Shown: positions 1 through 12,839 of the stretch, one piece after another
How the letters are laid out: each line of letters begins with the position of its first letter
How positions within the stretch are numbered: the first letter of the stretch is position 1
Assembly (NCBI GenBank): GCA_016906335.1
Contig: JADEYG010000007.1
Coordinates: 434,001-498,000, forward strand
Direction of reading: 5' to 3'
From: Novakomyces olei
Taxonomy: Eukaryota > Ascomycota > Novakomycetes > Novakomycetales > Novakomycetaceae
DNA length: 64,000 bases
Notes under the pieces: model-generated
Database searches by the model: none
What the model saw: only the letters and a program-made list of their open reading frames with translations
Told to the model about the DNA's origin: nothing
Position numbers and translations under genes: made by a program

Positions 1-1734
1 TCGCCTGCCCTAACAAAAAATCGAAAATCTTCCGGTGCCTCAAACACCAGGACAATCGTAGAACCGAGGTTAAACCCTCCAATTTCTTCGCCCTTTGCAA
101 CTGGATGCCCGCGTAGAATGAATGAAGAGTCAGAATAAGTCGCCTCAGAGAATCCGCGAGAGTTTAATTTTTCCTTTTTGTTTATAGTATTTGTGCGCAA
201 GAATTTATCGAATTTGATCCGAATGGACCCTACATTAGTAGCACCAACGGGTGTCATACTCATAAACCCCCAGCGATATTTCCCGAGCAAAGCAACACGC
301 TCATTAAGCACAAAAAGATTGCTTATCTTTCTAGCTACATAGGGGGACACGCTGTACAAATCACCCGGAAAGTGACGTCGGGTCTCGACTACCCAACTAG
401 CAGGCGAATGAAATCGATGATAGTCACCTGGTGCGAGGTAAATAACGGCGAAGAAAAGTTTACGCGGACCATCTTGACCTAGGATTCCAGCCCCGGCTTC
501 TTGAACGACTTTTAATATTGACGAAGTGCTACTCTTTGCATCGTAAACGGAAGCATCTGTACCGGCCCGGCTTCCAGAGCCGATGAGATCGCCGAGAGAG
601 TAAGCGATACCATTGACCTCCGCAAATTCTTTATCGGTTACGTGCTGCATATCGTCACGTTCAAATTTTACGGTCTCCGCATCGGTTCCAGAATCAGACG
701 AACTTGACCCGAGCAAAGCATCCAACGAGTACGTCAGCCCTTTGACTTGTTCAATGCGATCCTCGTCCACTATTCCCAAGTGTAATACCCGCCCATCTGC
801 TGGGGACACCTAACGAGTGTTAGATGATTTATTTGATAAAACACTGAAAATAAAATAAAATCAATAAAATGAAGGCAAGAGACTCCATACTATTGGTGCA
901 TCTGCTATTGGCCGTTTTGACATATCAATTTCGCGATAAAAGAATTCAGCCAAGTTTCGGTATTTTTGTAGATCCTTTTCTTTGAGCTCATCAAAGTTGC
1001 AACCAAACAGCCATCCGTATAATCGATAACCAGGGCCCCTCATCCAAATCGGGAGATCAATCTCATTAAATTTGCCCCAAAGCCGTGAAATACTGTTCAG
1101 AGGTAGAGTACTCAGAACGCGTACCTAGCACAATTAGAATTGCAATGGTCAAGAACAATTGCTGATACACAGCGATCAAAAGTTTACAAATACAAAAATT
1201 AAACAGAAATGTATATAAAAAAGAACAAAATAAAAGAATGAACGTTAAAAAAAAACAGACAACAAAGAGCAGAAATAAAAATATAGGACTAAACAACGCA
1301 AATGCCATGCAAACAATGTGCCAAAAAATTCATACCTGCCATGGTCCAGTAGGTCTGACTTTCTCTTCATCCTGTGTCTGATTGTCTCCGCGAAACCGCT
1401 TGTATGCATGCAACGCAATGACTACGGCAATTCCCACGCCCACAGGCAAATTGTACCATTCAACCTTGGTCTTACTCAAAGCCGCCCGCAGCCTATGCCG
1501 AAAAGAAACAGAAGGATCTTTCCCCGAACCCTTTTTATTGTATTTAAATTGAGAATTCTCCGTCTGTTGCTGGCGCTGCAGAAAAGGCCGTCCGGTGGAG
1601 AATCGCACACGCAAACGTCCATCCCGTCGTGCGCCAGAGAATCGTGGCAGCGGCACGAATTGCAGCCCAGCTCGGCCTGTACGTAGCCCTCGCTGCCACG
1701 CTTTCATTCTTTTCTTGTGATATTTACGTTTCAC
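1..1734 (-). CDS. PSD1: Phosphatidylserine decarboxylase proenzyme, mitochondrial (C-terminus beyond left edge)
   Basis: Decarboxylates phosphatidylserine to phosphatidylethanolamine in the mitochondrial inner membrane. Exons read as 1336-1734, 891-1124 and <1-809; introns 1125-1335 and 810-890 have GTATG donors and a branch-like CTAAT or CTAAC just before the acceptor. The N-terminus is Arg-rich (targeting-like), followed by one hydrophobic segment (LPVGVGIAVVIALHA) and then the family blocks RLWGKFNEIDLPIW, GYRLYGWLFGCN, VSPADGRV and PGDYHRFHSP. The self-cleavage motif GGFNLGST lies at about 55-80; by family knowledge its Ser becomes the pyruvoyl group. About 15 further codons are visible before the edge, so the end of the alpha chain is missing from the window. 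Start is the first ATG of the Arg-rich exon. It is divergent from APC10. Confidence 0.93.
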
Positions 1735-2154
1735 TAAACCCTCTGTGAGGTAACCGCGTGCTCTAAAGCTCTATAAACGCGTTGCCGATAGGATCCAAGC
1801 AGCTACAATCACATGAAGAATAATGAATATTGCCAGTATAGAATATTATCAAGAATATTATCAAGAATATTATATAAATAATGTATTTAAATAATGTATT
1901 TAAATAGTAAATAGTAAACATCGAATGCTGAATTAACTGGATTAATACTGAATTAATACTGAATTAAATTAATATTAATTGTAGCAAAACAATAATATTT
2001 GAAACAACGAGCCAAAAAGACAGGACAATTCTATAGTACAAACCAGATTGGCGACGGCCAATTGCACTCGCTCACGGCTGAAAGAGAACCAAAACAAACA
2101 CTTTAATGATACAAAATGGTTAATTGATTGCATTTGATCAAGATTTATGCCGAA
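1735..2154. other. Divergent promoter spacer PSD1/APC10
   Basis: AT-rich spacer between two genes read outward. Short tandem units are visible, AAGAATATTATC at about 1849-1871 and ACTGAATTAAT at about 1950-1975. No RNA gene or conserved frame was seen. Confidence 0.6.
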
Positions 2155-2858
2155 ATGCTCTCGCCAAAGGCCGGTCTTAAAGAAATCGGTTCCTTTGCCC
2201 GCTGGCAGGTCTCCAGCTCGCGTGAAGGCCATGGGCCTGAGCTTTTACGCGACCAGAACCCGGAAACTTATTGGCAGTATGTTTTGCGCTTTATGGGTTT
2301 ATGCATAGCTAATTCTGTGTAGGTCGGACGGCGCGCAGCCGCATTACATCAATATTAGTTTTCCTAAACGCGTCCAAATAAAGGTAATTAATATAATATT
2401 GTGGAGTACCGCATTTCTAACACGTGCACAGGAAGTGCATCTCTACACGTCATACAAACTGGACGAGTCTTATACCCCCGCAAATATCACGTTTTTGGCG
2501 GGAACCGACTTTCATGATTTGCAAAAAGTTGTCAATATAACGCTCGGAGAATCCGTCGAAGGTTGGACTCGTGTATCCGTTGGACAGTACGGGACAGAGT
2601 AAGAATCTGATTGCAACTTGCTGCCCCCAATCTAACAAATCACAGTGGCGTGCTTGACTGTTTTATGCTGCAAATAAACATCAATTCAAATCAGCAAAAC
2701 GGGAAGGACACGCACCTTCGTATGGTCCATATTTACGCCCCGGAAACGTAAACCCTAAATTTACTTGCGTCTACTAATCTGATAGTCCCGGCATCGAACA
2801 CGACAGCGAGATACCCTTTACCAGCACCTTGTTTACACAGCATCTTAGCATTAGATAG
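2155..2858 (+). CDS. APC10: Anaphase-promoting complex subunit 10 (DOC domain)
   Basis: Substrate-recognition subunit that works with the co-activator on the APC/C ubiquitin ligase. Five exons read as 2155-2276, 2323-2383, 2432-2598, 2646-2747 and 2786-2858, giving 174 aa. The DOC signature blocks are KEIGSFARWQVSS, ELLRDQNPETYWQ, YKLDESYTPANI and QQNGKDTHLRMVHIYAP. The apparent stop at 2749 lies inside a 38-nt intron (donor GTAAAC, branch ACTAAT, acceptor TAG). Splicing it adds 24 residues ending in Ser-Ile-Arg, the Ile-Arg tail known to dock APC10 on TPR subunits of the complex. Start is the ATG at 2155; upstream in-frame sequence has no ATG. It converges with RSE1, stop to stop 81 nt apart. 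Confidence 0.9.
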
Positions 2859-2939
2859 AATTATAGTACGTGTATTTATAATACTTTTATTTCGTCTACT
2901 AGGAACATCATTACCATAGCTTTTTCATGTATTTTGCGT

Positions 2940-5900
2940 CTAAAAACTGCGTCCGCGAACATCCTCAATCTTTTTACATACATCGGAAACGCTTCGTTCC
3001 AGTTCGTTAGCGATCCGCTCCTTTTTATCCATCGGTAGCTGCAAATACCTCTCACAAAAATCCCCATCCACCACACCTTTGCACGGAGCATAATAACCCC
3101 GATAAACTAAATGATCCCGGCCTGTAAGCGGAGGGTCTTCTGTCCGCAGAGCCATTTCAAGATGCGTGAAAAAGTCAACGTCATCACGACTCGCCAATGG
3201 CAAAATTATCCCTATCGTACCCGACAATCCCGAATAAACAAGAATATCGCGGCCGCCACTAACCATTGCCACCTTTTGTATCGATGTGGGGATATCGCCG
3301 AGAAAATAATGTGCCAATAAATTAAGTTTGAACGAGGCACCATTCAAGTAGGGTTTTTCCTGTAGTAAAGTAGACCCGTTAGGATCACTGTCGGATAGTT
3401 CAGATGCCTTTTCCGGGCAGCGCAAGAGCCAGAAATTACCAAATCTGTCTCCGCCCGCGGTCGTTTCATAATCCACCATTGTCATGCAAGTTGTCCATCG
3501 GCTGATAAAATCATCTGCAAAAATAATCAAATGATTGTCCTCATACTTGTACACACAATAGGATAAAGAGTCCTTAATGTCACCAATGACGATACGTGAT
3601 CCCTGTGATTGAAGCGAAACTACAAGGTTCGGAACCTGTGTCTCGCACTTTCTAAGAAGCCTTTTCATACCAATATCGTACAGCCGGACTGCTTTGCCTA
3701 TGCCCGCTAGGATGCGGCCCTGGTAAGCAATGAGAGCACGCGGAACGTCTTCCGTGTCCGTCTTATGGACAAAAGTCAGGGCTTGTCCGTCCTCTGATAT
3801 TTGGTAAATATGTATAAAGCCTTTAGCACAGCCTGGAGGAGAAAGCTTGACATCCTTGCCTGTACCGACAGCCAAATAGTAATTCTCAGAATTATGAAAT
3901 GTAACCACTGCCAAGCTCATGGCCGCCTCATTGTCTTCCAACATTATTTCTCCATACTCTGACAGGTTAATAGGATCAACGCAGGTAATGCTAGACGCCC
4001 AGCGGCCCTGTTCGTAGATAGAATTTGTTCTTTGTGGTATATTTTTGGCCTTCTCCAAAACGCCGTTCGTTGAGTCACCGTTTATCTCTTTAGTTTTGGA
4101 CTCTGCAACATTTTGATCGGCTCCGATCACGTAAAAGACAGGCTCGAGTGGATGATTGACAAACTTCCGTGGCGTCAAATTGAGCGGCATCACCTGCTGC
4201 TTGATTTGCTGGCCCAATTCTTCAGGGTAAAAGATTCTATATTCACGTTAGCAAAGATTCTACGCGTAGCTGAAATATTAATTATCCATTCAATTTTTAT
4301 TCTTGCAGAAAGAAAAGGTTTAAAGCGTCATGTTCTTCAGTAGGAACAATTGGAAATAATGATTTTTTTCGACATCAGTAAATTCCGAATAGTTTCATCA
4401 TCCTTAGGACATTATTCGCTTTATCCAACTTCATTTTGTATATTTCATATATTCCTGTCTTTGGCTTACCGTAAAACTTCATTCGAAATACCAACCACCC
4501 CCTCAGGGCACTGCTCACTGGAAAACGACCAGCCATAATCAAGCCGATCGTAGCTTAGGGGTGCCAGTTGAAGCGAATTCTGATGGGTATAACTTAGCCA
4601 TGAGCGCGAAGAAAGAGCAAGCACAGCAGACTGACCCTCGGCTTTAACATTAAACAGTGAGACTGGCTTTGTTCCCAAGAACCGGGTGCGTGTATCCTTC
4701 AACTGGCCCGAAGTTATGTCCAAGACAGTCCGCAGGTAAACACCACTCGCTAACCCAATGTGCAGAAAATGTGTGACGTCAAAGCTCTCAGACATGGTGT
4801 TCAAGACCAAAGAATTGGCCGGTGATGAAAGTGCTTGCACTGACAGATTCTCCAATGTTGTATCCGGATCCAGCGAGAGAATCCTCACCGTACTGTCCTC
4901 ACAGCCAACGGCCAAGAAGGAATTACGTTGAATGCCTTCCGGAACACTGCCAATACTCAGGGCAGTAACGTTGCCTCCCATGTCCTTGCGGTCTTGATAC
5001 TCGTTGAGTTGGCCCTCGAAATCCATTTCAAAATAGACCAGCTCACACGATGAAAGCGCTAATACGATCTGCCTATTGTTGGCAGTGGCCTTGACTACTG
5101 TTGAGCGGCCGCTCGTTTTCCATTCGTTTATTTGCTTGTCTGCCCTAATGTGACGGATACCACGAGGATGAATTTGAACAAGAGAGTCGTCTCCCAGCTG
5201 TTGTACTGCCATTGTAGGCACAGACAGTAAGAAACCTGAATCAACGACCTCTTCTACCGTCTCACCAATCGTCAGCACTAGCGTTCCATTAGCAAAGGAG
5301 AGTATTATATACGAATCGTATGCATCATCTTTGTGCAATTTGGTCGTGAAAACTGCGTTGGGGATAGCAGGAAGCTCTGACGATACAAGCTCAGAGACGG
5401 AAATTCCTCGGGTGAGTTTCCGTAAGGAAGATCGACTTTGTGATCCACACAAAGCGTAAATGTCTGGGGAATCCTCGCCTGTTAGATTCAACACTTTACA
5501 GTCAACCAAGGGGTCTAATGAAGACATGGAATCGACAAGTACAAGGTTCTCAAGTGGCTCAACCATAAAATGCACAGATTGATTCGGATCTTTGCTGTAA
5601 TCGACTGAAGATAGTTCGGTGCGATTGTCGTCGTCTCCAAGTTTGATGAATTGGTACAAGTGGTGATCACTGCTTTCCGATATACTGAACAGGTAACCGC
5701 TTCTAAAAATCAAAAGCGAATTCGCCGAAGGAATAGTATCAAAATATTTGATTTTTACAGAAAGAGCATGCTTTTTATCCTCGGAAAGGTCAACCGTCAG
5801 CTTGAATAGATCTCCATCCTCATTTTGTAATAATACGAAAAAGATTCCCTTCATTCGGTGCGTTACAAAAGCTGTTATTAAACGCGGACTCTTTGTTCCT

Positions 5901-6869
5901 GCCCGCGAGGGTATGGGAAGCCGCAGACTTTGTGCGTGATGATGCATATATGTAATAAAGCCGTCAGAGCAAACAAGCACACCAGATGGACCATCCTTGC
6001 CTCCCGGCACGGGTATCAACAAATTGGCAGAGCGGTCCACTGCTTCACTAAAACGTCGAACTACGTGATTCAATCCAAGATCAAGTTCATAGTAGGTCAA
6101 GACTTTCTCGACACGCGAATAAGCGTCGGGAGAAGGGTCATCATTGACATCACTATAGTCGATCTCAAGAGCAGCGAAAATAGGATTCTCAAAGCCAACA
6201 TCAAGACTCTTCACGTCAAAAAGAATAGTCTGGGGTTTGTGAGCCTCCAGGGGACTGGAGATCGTAAGATTTGCAGCAGAATCGCGATTTAGAACATAGA
6301 CAATTTTGCTCTTTTCCACAGAGGCAATCATGCAAGTACGTCCCTTAGGGTCCACCGCCAAATACTGACCAGGTACAACTCGCCGTATTCCAGTCTTGCC
6401 AAACGTCTCCATGTGAACTCGCGCAAAAGTTTTCGTTTCTGGTCGGTACTCCAATATGGTTATTCGGCCGGAATCACTTCCCACAATGATATAGTCTACC
6501 TGTTAGATTTCCTGATATTTACCATTACAATTCGTTTTGCTTTGCAATTGGTTTGCTTTGCAATTGATATTGCTTTGTTTTGAATCTAAATAGGGACAAG
6601 AAACGTCATTATTTTCTCTTACCTTTGGGACTGCCTGTGAGACGAAACGCCGCGAGTGATCTGACAATCCCAAATACTTCATGCTGGCAAATTTCTTTGA
6701 GTTTAGCGTTTTCCGTATCCAGGCGCCATAGAGAAAGGGACCGCGCTGTAGCCGTCAATACTTCCTGCTGCTTTGTACCGGAAAATTGGCCAATTACAGC
6801 TGTCTTAAAAGCAGTCGACCGATTAACAGTTAACGCATACAGGTACAAATTCGGCGTAATTGACGCCAT
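2940..6869 (-). CDS. RSE1: Splicing factor 3B subunit 3 (Rse1/SF3b130)
   Basis: Scaffold of the SF3b module of U2 snRNP, which clamps the branch-site helix in the nucleus. Exons 6623-6869, 4470-6495 and 2940-4236 give 1189 aa, the usual length (human about 1217). It is nearly collinear with the human protein: [92 protein letters not shown] and the end EDVRGRSF. In intron 1 (6496-6622) the first AG after CTAAC must be skipped in favour of the next AG to keep [15 protein letters not shown] in frame. Intron 2 is 4237-4469. It is divergent from PAN3 and convergent with APC10. Confidence 0.96.
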
Positions 6870-7250
6870 TTAGGCTCAAGTAGAGCACACTCGTGCCGCC
6901 AGTCGAGACAGTTAATGCTTCTCCGCCCCAACTGATGCTCTATGATACCGTTAAAAGGGAAGAAGAGGCAAGAATTCACAGTCGCAAAAGACGCCTTATG
7001 CGATTGATCAATTTTATTTATTCGCTTTTAAATAAATGAATAAGATCCACATATACACAGCAATATCAGGGATGCGTTACATGTAAAATACTCCAAGCTA
7101 TATTACTAGAAATTGCTGAATAAATAACGATATGTGTATTTATATATATTTTATATTATACACACGTACTATATTTGCTCACATTTATCTATACAGCCGC
7201 GATATGGATGAGCACGGGCTCGCCTAGTCATTTGGCCGCGTGAGCCGTCA
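6870..7250. other. Divergent promoter spacer RSE1/PAN3
   Basis: About 380 nt, AT-rich towards PAN3, with a run of TATATATTTTATATTATA near 7141. I see no gene or RNA in it. Confidence 0.6.
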
Positions 7251-9562
7251 ATGGCGGATAAGAGCGCTCCTGCGGGGGCCGATGATAATAAAAAACTCAA
7301 GGGTAAGGCAGTGTCTGAATTGAGTGTTTCTTATAGCCAACAAGACTCTTTCCCCTCGTATGCGAAGAACGTGCTGTGTCGCAATATCGTTATCCACGGA
7401 TACTGCAAGTACGCAGACAAGGGCTGCGCGTTCAATCATGACCAGCAATTCGTAAGAAAGCCTTTGGCCGTATCGTGTTGCTGATCAAAAGCAATCTTCT
7501 AAAGCTACACAGTCACCTGAAATTGCGTCGTAAGCGCCATTTGTGAACCACGAACTGTTACTAAGTTTCAAGCAAAGCTCCACTCAAAGCAGAATCGCCT
7601 CTTTTCACACCAGCTGCGACGCAACCTCCTGCTCCAAGTTTTACTCCTGCAGCTGCTGCGTTTAAGCCATCAGGACGATCTATAGTTGCACCTGGATCGA
7701 TTAAAGCAGCTCCTTTTGTGCCCAAGAGTACTGCTAGTTCTAAAAAGCATTTGCTAACACAAGTAGGTACTCAAGCCTCGCCAGTTGGCTCATTCGCGTC
7801 TTTAAAGTAATTGCATATTCTTTTACTTTTTTGTTCTTACCCAAAGACTTTCTGGTGCGGATGCGACGCCTGATTTCGGCGGACGGCCGACGACGGCGGC
7901 TGCTTTCCAAGGTGGCTTGAACATGGTGTGCTCATTATTATCCGTGGTAGCAGCATTGTGCTAATTATCCCTGCACAGAAGAGCTCAGAGTACGATGAAA
8001 TCCCATCGAATCAGACTATGCCAAACGATTACTACACCGGTCCTTATTCACGGGTATACACTTGCGCTTTACGTCAATTATCACTAATTTCTTTTCCAGC
8101 CCAAATACCACCTTTATTCATCTGTCGCAAATTCTTCCGGAAACACAGATGCATATTTGAGAAAGGTGGCTGACTACACGGTAAAACCAAGCCTCAGAGA
8201 GCTATTATGGGACAAGATGGCGGAGAAGTTAAGATTTGATCCAGGTATCTACTTTATCCGCTATGTTTTATACTAATGTAAAGATACAAATTTTCCCTCA
8301 TACATATATCCTTTCCATTCGTTCACGGTCATTGACAGCCAAAACTCCCGAAATGACCGGGTATTTGGACATTCTTCCATCATGTACAAAGCTATCAACG
8401 CAAATGATGGTGAAGTTTATGCAGTGCGCCGGATAGAAAGTATGATTCAGCCTTTTCTACTATATGTTTCAAATGCTAATTCTCAAAGACTGCGATCTCT
8501 CACAAGAGGGACGGATAACGAGGGTAAACAAGTGGGCAAAATTAAAGTCTTCAAATCTAATATCTGTGCACTCTGCTTTTACCACACACAAGTTTGGTGA
8601 TCATTGTAAGCAGCTTCATGTGTACAGAAGCTTTTCTAACACGTATAGCCGTCTGTTTTGTTATGGATTACTTCCCCAAAAGCACAACGCTATATAGCGT
8701 TCATTTTGGGCAAAATCCCTTATTCGGTCCGCGTATGCTTGATACAGGATCTAGAGTGGTTCCTGAACACGCTCTTTGGTCATATTTTGTTCAGATATCA
8801 AATGCTTTACGCGTAGTCCATCAAGCCGATTTGGCGGTACGAACGTTGGACTCTACAAAGATAATCGTCACCGGTGGTAGTGGCGATGATAGAATACGTC
8901 TGTCAAGTTTGGGTATTATTGATGTCCTTGATGACAGCAATTATGATATGAAAGAGTTACAAAGAACGGATCTGGTTTTATTTGGCCATCTTATGGTTAT
9001 ATTTACAACAAACAATCCTGCCGCATTGCTATCATTAGAGCGATCTATGGATCTGATTGCTGAAAAGTATTCTCCCGAAATGTATCAGGCCCTTTTATAC
9101 TTGGTGCACGCTGATGAAACACACAATATCTATGATTTTCAACGGCAAATATCCGGCCGGATCTCGGAACAGCTCGATGCGTCTGGGTTCGGGAATGACG
9201 AATTAGTGGATGCTCTTTGTAAGGAGATCGAGAATGGACGTGTGGCACGGTTGTTAATAAAACTCTCCATCGTGCTCGATCGTCCAAAATTTCGTCTTGA
9301 TGATGGGTCAGAGAACGAACAGCAAGCAAATCAATTTGTGCTAAGACTCTTTCGTGACTATGTGTTCCATCAAGTGGACGAGGCGGGCAATGCAGTTTTA
9401 GATTTTGGACACATACTAGGGTGCTTAGCAAAGCTAGATGCCGGTAGCGAGGAAAAGATTTTACTAGTTTCGCCGGACGAGCAAACGTGTATAATTCCTA
9501 CATTTGCAGAACTAGGCCAAATTCTACAGCGAGAGTTTGAGCCGTATCAACGGCAGACGTAG
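7251..9562 (+). CDS. PAN3: PAN2-PAN3 deadenylase regulatory subunit PAN3
   Basis: Pseudokinase subunit that recruits PAN2 to poly(A)/Pab1 to start mRNA deadenylation. Nine exons: 7251-7451, 7492-7529, 7573-7806, 7847-7925, 7979-8053, 8100-8244, 8284-8439, 8489-8605, 8649-9562 (652 aa). Residues 43-63 form the N-terminal CCCH finger (C43, C52, C59, H63). A Pro/Ala/Ser linker follows, then a PAM2-like to pseudokinase region with YKAINANDGEVYAVRRIENCDL and VCFVMDYFPKSTTLY, and a C-terminal knob ending near FAELGQILQREFEPYQ. Every internal junction restores frame and family sequence. Most acceptors are AAG, 6-10 nt after CTAAT-like branch sites. The donor at 7926 (GTGTGC) is weak. It converges with LSM7, 55 nt apart. 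Confidence 0.93.
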
Positions 9563-9617
9563 ATAACTAATCAAAAACCAATAAAAGCTGTTTAAACATT
9601 TAAATGTGCTTTTGAAA

Positions 9618-10174
9618 TTATTCTTGTAGAAAAGGATTCGGTATCTCGCGACTGCCGTCAGCCGGTGCAATCAGCGTGATAGTGGTGCCGCGAACAACGA
9701 CAAGGCCAAGTGGCCTTTTCTTGTCTGTAAGTTTACCTTCCTCGTCTGTAGCATTAGCATAATCAGTTCTCTGCAAACGACTTACCCCGCAAAACCTCCT
9801 CCACATCATCCAAAACAAGATTCAGTAATTGATCAAAGCCTTTAAGCGTCCCGATTGCTATGTGACATTAGTCTCAAACTTTAATTAATGTAGATAGATA
9901 TATACCTTCCCGGCCGCCAGCAAATTTGACCGCAATAGATTGACCACGGTATTTTTCAAGGTCTAGAATTGCTTCACGCTTGCTAAAAAAATTAGAATTC
10001 AACGCGGTCCACTTGATTCTCTGATCGACTTACGGCCGTTCTCTGCAATAACATAAGCGTGCATTCTAGAAAACAAACTTACGATGATGAATGGCCTCCT
10101 CTGCTATGACCGCCACGGCCACGCGCTGCCTAAAATTGTAAGTAAGCCAAAGACAAGATCAGTACCTGTTCCAT
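9618..10174 (-). CDS. LSM7: U6 snRNA-associated Sm-like protein LSm7
   Basis: Ring subunit of LSm1-7 (mRNA decapping) and LSm2-8 (U6 snRNA). Six exons: 10166-10174, 10083-10129, 10034-10042, 9906-9982, 9786-9857 and 9618-9745, giving 113 aa. An Arg/Gly/His-rich head (RGRGGHSRGGHSS) precedes KREAILDLEKY, Sm1 (VKFAGGREAIGTLKGFDQLLNLVLDDVEE) and Sm2 (LGLVVVRGTTITLI), ending IPNPFLQE as in other LSm7 proteins. The first exon is 9 nt (Met-Glu-Gln). Exon 3 is also only 9 nt, has GTAAGT after it and ATTGCAG before it, and adds Glu-Arg-Pro, as in fungal LSm7 (ERPK). Skipping it would also keep frame, so it may be optional. It shares a divergent spacer with KAP95. Confidence 0.92.
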
Positions 10175-10892
10175 TGGTGAACTTGCCGTTCGTAAATTCT
10201 ACAGGCTCTGCGCTGTGTATCGCATCTTTATATTGTACTATTATTTATTTATATATTATGTCTATTGGGTTTATCTGCCACCGTAATGTAGTCCAGTTTG
10301 CTGTTATATGCACGAAAGGCTATCTAAAGTGCGATTTTAAGTGAAAAATCGTTGCTTATTTCAACAATAAGGCGTTGTAAATAGCGTAATTGGTATTAAA
10401 TTGGTATTAAATTGGTATTAAATTGGTATTAAATTGGAATTAAATTAAATCTCGAGACATGAATATTAAATACAATCTCATACTCAGCTATTGATAATTC
10501 TAACAACGAAGTAAATAAATAATATACTGAAGAAATTTTAATTTTGCTCAGTATTCGGGCACGTTAAAAATCTTGCCCTTTTCATATATGATACAAAATC
10601 GCCATATAATTAATATTGTTTATACAATTTCAAGATCCTGGTTTAAATACACGCACCTTCACACTACTTAAACTCTATACGTGAACAACCGGAGGAAAAA
10701 TTCAACGGGCCAAGGCCTGCTGTCAATAGGCGCGAGCAGAGCTCATTCGTCACACGGCTAGTTTAGCCCTGCGGCAGTAGCTGGACTGTTCCGTATCACA
10801 AGAATTATAGGAAAAGGATCAAACAATATCAACTAAACATCGCTCGTTAAGTACGGTCAAGTCTTCACGCATCTCAAATCACGAAAGCAGCA
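10175..10892. other. Divergent promoter spacer LSM7/KAP95
   Basis: About 720 nt, strongly AT-rich in the middle. It holds an 11-bp tandem repeat, listed separately. The proximal 200 nt before KAP95 are GC-richer. No gene or RNA was recognised. Confidence 0.6.
10389..10444. repeat. 11-bp tandem repeat (TTGGTATTAAA)n
   Basis: The unit TTGGTATTAAA repeats perfectly about 4.5 times from 10390, then decays (TTGGAATTAAATTAAAT). It lies in the LSM7/KAP95 spacer. Confidence 0.95.
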
Positions 10893-12802
10893 ATGGACGT
10901 ACGAACACTGCTGCAGAATACTCTGCACACAGATGCTGCCGTACGTGCTGACGCGGAAGCACAGCTCTCTAGAGCCAGCAGCGAGAATTTTGTAAGCCTG
11001 CTTGCACTGGGAAACTGCAATTTTTATTAACGTGATAGCCGCTGTACATGGTCACGCTCGTGAAGGAGTTAGAAAACGACGAGAGCCCTTCAATTGTCCG
11101 CACGGCTTCTGGTCTCGCGTTGAAAAACGCTCTCACTGCAAGGGTAAGTAGTGTAGAGCGGTGTTTGCGGGTCCTTTATTAACATATATACAAGGAGCAA
11201 AGCCGGCGGCACGATTACCAACAACGATGGCAATCGATCGACACAGATACGAAAAATCAGATTAAAAACAGCGTAAGTAACTCAAAAAATTGTGGTTAAA
11301 AGTGGGGCTGACGTTTAGTCGTTAAAGGCTCTTGGTGCTACCGACACCAAAGCAGGTCAGGCGGCGGCACAGTTTATTGCAGCGATTGCCGCATTTGAGC
11401 TGCCCACGGGCCAGTGGCCAGAGTTGATGACGTTTTTGGTGTCGAGTGTTTCTGATCCAAACAATTCGGCTACTCTCAAGCAGCATACTCTGCAGGCAAT
11501 CGGTTATATCTGCGAATCAACTGATCCTGCTAGTCTAACAGCACAGTCCAATTCGATTCTCACTGCCGTTGTTCAGGGAGCAAGGAACGATGAGCCAAGT
11601 CCACAAGTTCGTTTGGCTGCTATTAATGCACTGTACGATTCTCTGGTGTTTGTGAGAGAGAATTTTGCCCACGAAGGAGAAAGGAATTTCATAATGCAAG
11701 TAGTCTGTGAAGCAACACAAAGCGAGCAAAGCGAGATTCAAGTAGCTGCGTTTGGGTGTCTTGTGCGAATTATGAACCTCTACTACGATTATATGCAATT
11801 CTACATGGAAAAGGCCCTGTTTGGCCTTACTGTACTCGGTATGCGCAATGGAGATGAGCAGGTGGCTTTGCAGGCAGTGGAGTTTTGGAGTGCTGTTTAT
11901 GAGGAGGAGATTGAAATTCAAATCGAGGCTCAGGAAGCTCTTGAACTTGGCGAACAGCCGGAACGGCAGAGCCATCAGTTTGCTAGAGCTGCTCTCCCCG
12001 AAGTGCTTCCTGTTCTCCTGCATCTGCTTTGCAATCAAGACGAAGACGCAGATGAAGATGATTGGAACGTTGCAATGGCCGCCGGCTCCTCCATCGAGAT
12101 GCTTTCGCAGTGTGTGGAGGGCCTGATAGTCGGCCCTGTACTGACATTTATTGAGGGCAATATTCATAGTGATAACTGGAAACACCGGGATGCTGCTGTA
12201 ATGGCATTTGGATCTATCCTGGACGGTCCAGACCCAACTACACTTGAGCCGCTGGTCCAGCAGGCTCTGCCCGTGCTGATCGGCATGATGTCTGACCCAG
12301 TCGTGCAAGTCCGGGACACTGTCGCCTGGACTTTAGGTCGGGCTTCTAATTTTGTTCTCTCGGCCATTTCTATAGACATGCATCTCCCGCCAATGGTGGC
12401 AGCTCTCCTGACGGGCCTGGGCGATAATCCTCGTGTTGTTGCAAACTGCTGTTGGGCTATCATGAACTTGGCCTTAGGGTTCAGTCCCGATGATGTTACT
12501 GCTCAGACAGGAGTAATGTCTCCGTATGCTGAAGCCATCTTTACCCAACTCTTGCGGGTCACAGAGCAAAGCCACAACGAGCAAAACAGCCGCACCTCAG
12601 CCTACGAAGCGTTGTCGACTTTTACGGCCGAATGCCCACAAGATTGTGTTACTTTTGTGCAAGGACTGTACAATATCGTGGTTGAGCGGCTAGAGGCGTC
12701 AATTGTTCAGCAGTCACAGCTCCTAAGTGTTGAGGAACGGACGGGCCATGAGGAACTTCAGTCTAACCTGTGCAGCTTGTTGATGGTATGATTTTGCGGT
12801 TA

Positions 12803-12839
<37 letters not shown>

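Noticed and set aside
12803-12836. (TA)n run as a regulatory element
   Set aside because: Lies inside the last KAP95 intron and is best read as a simple microsatellite.
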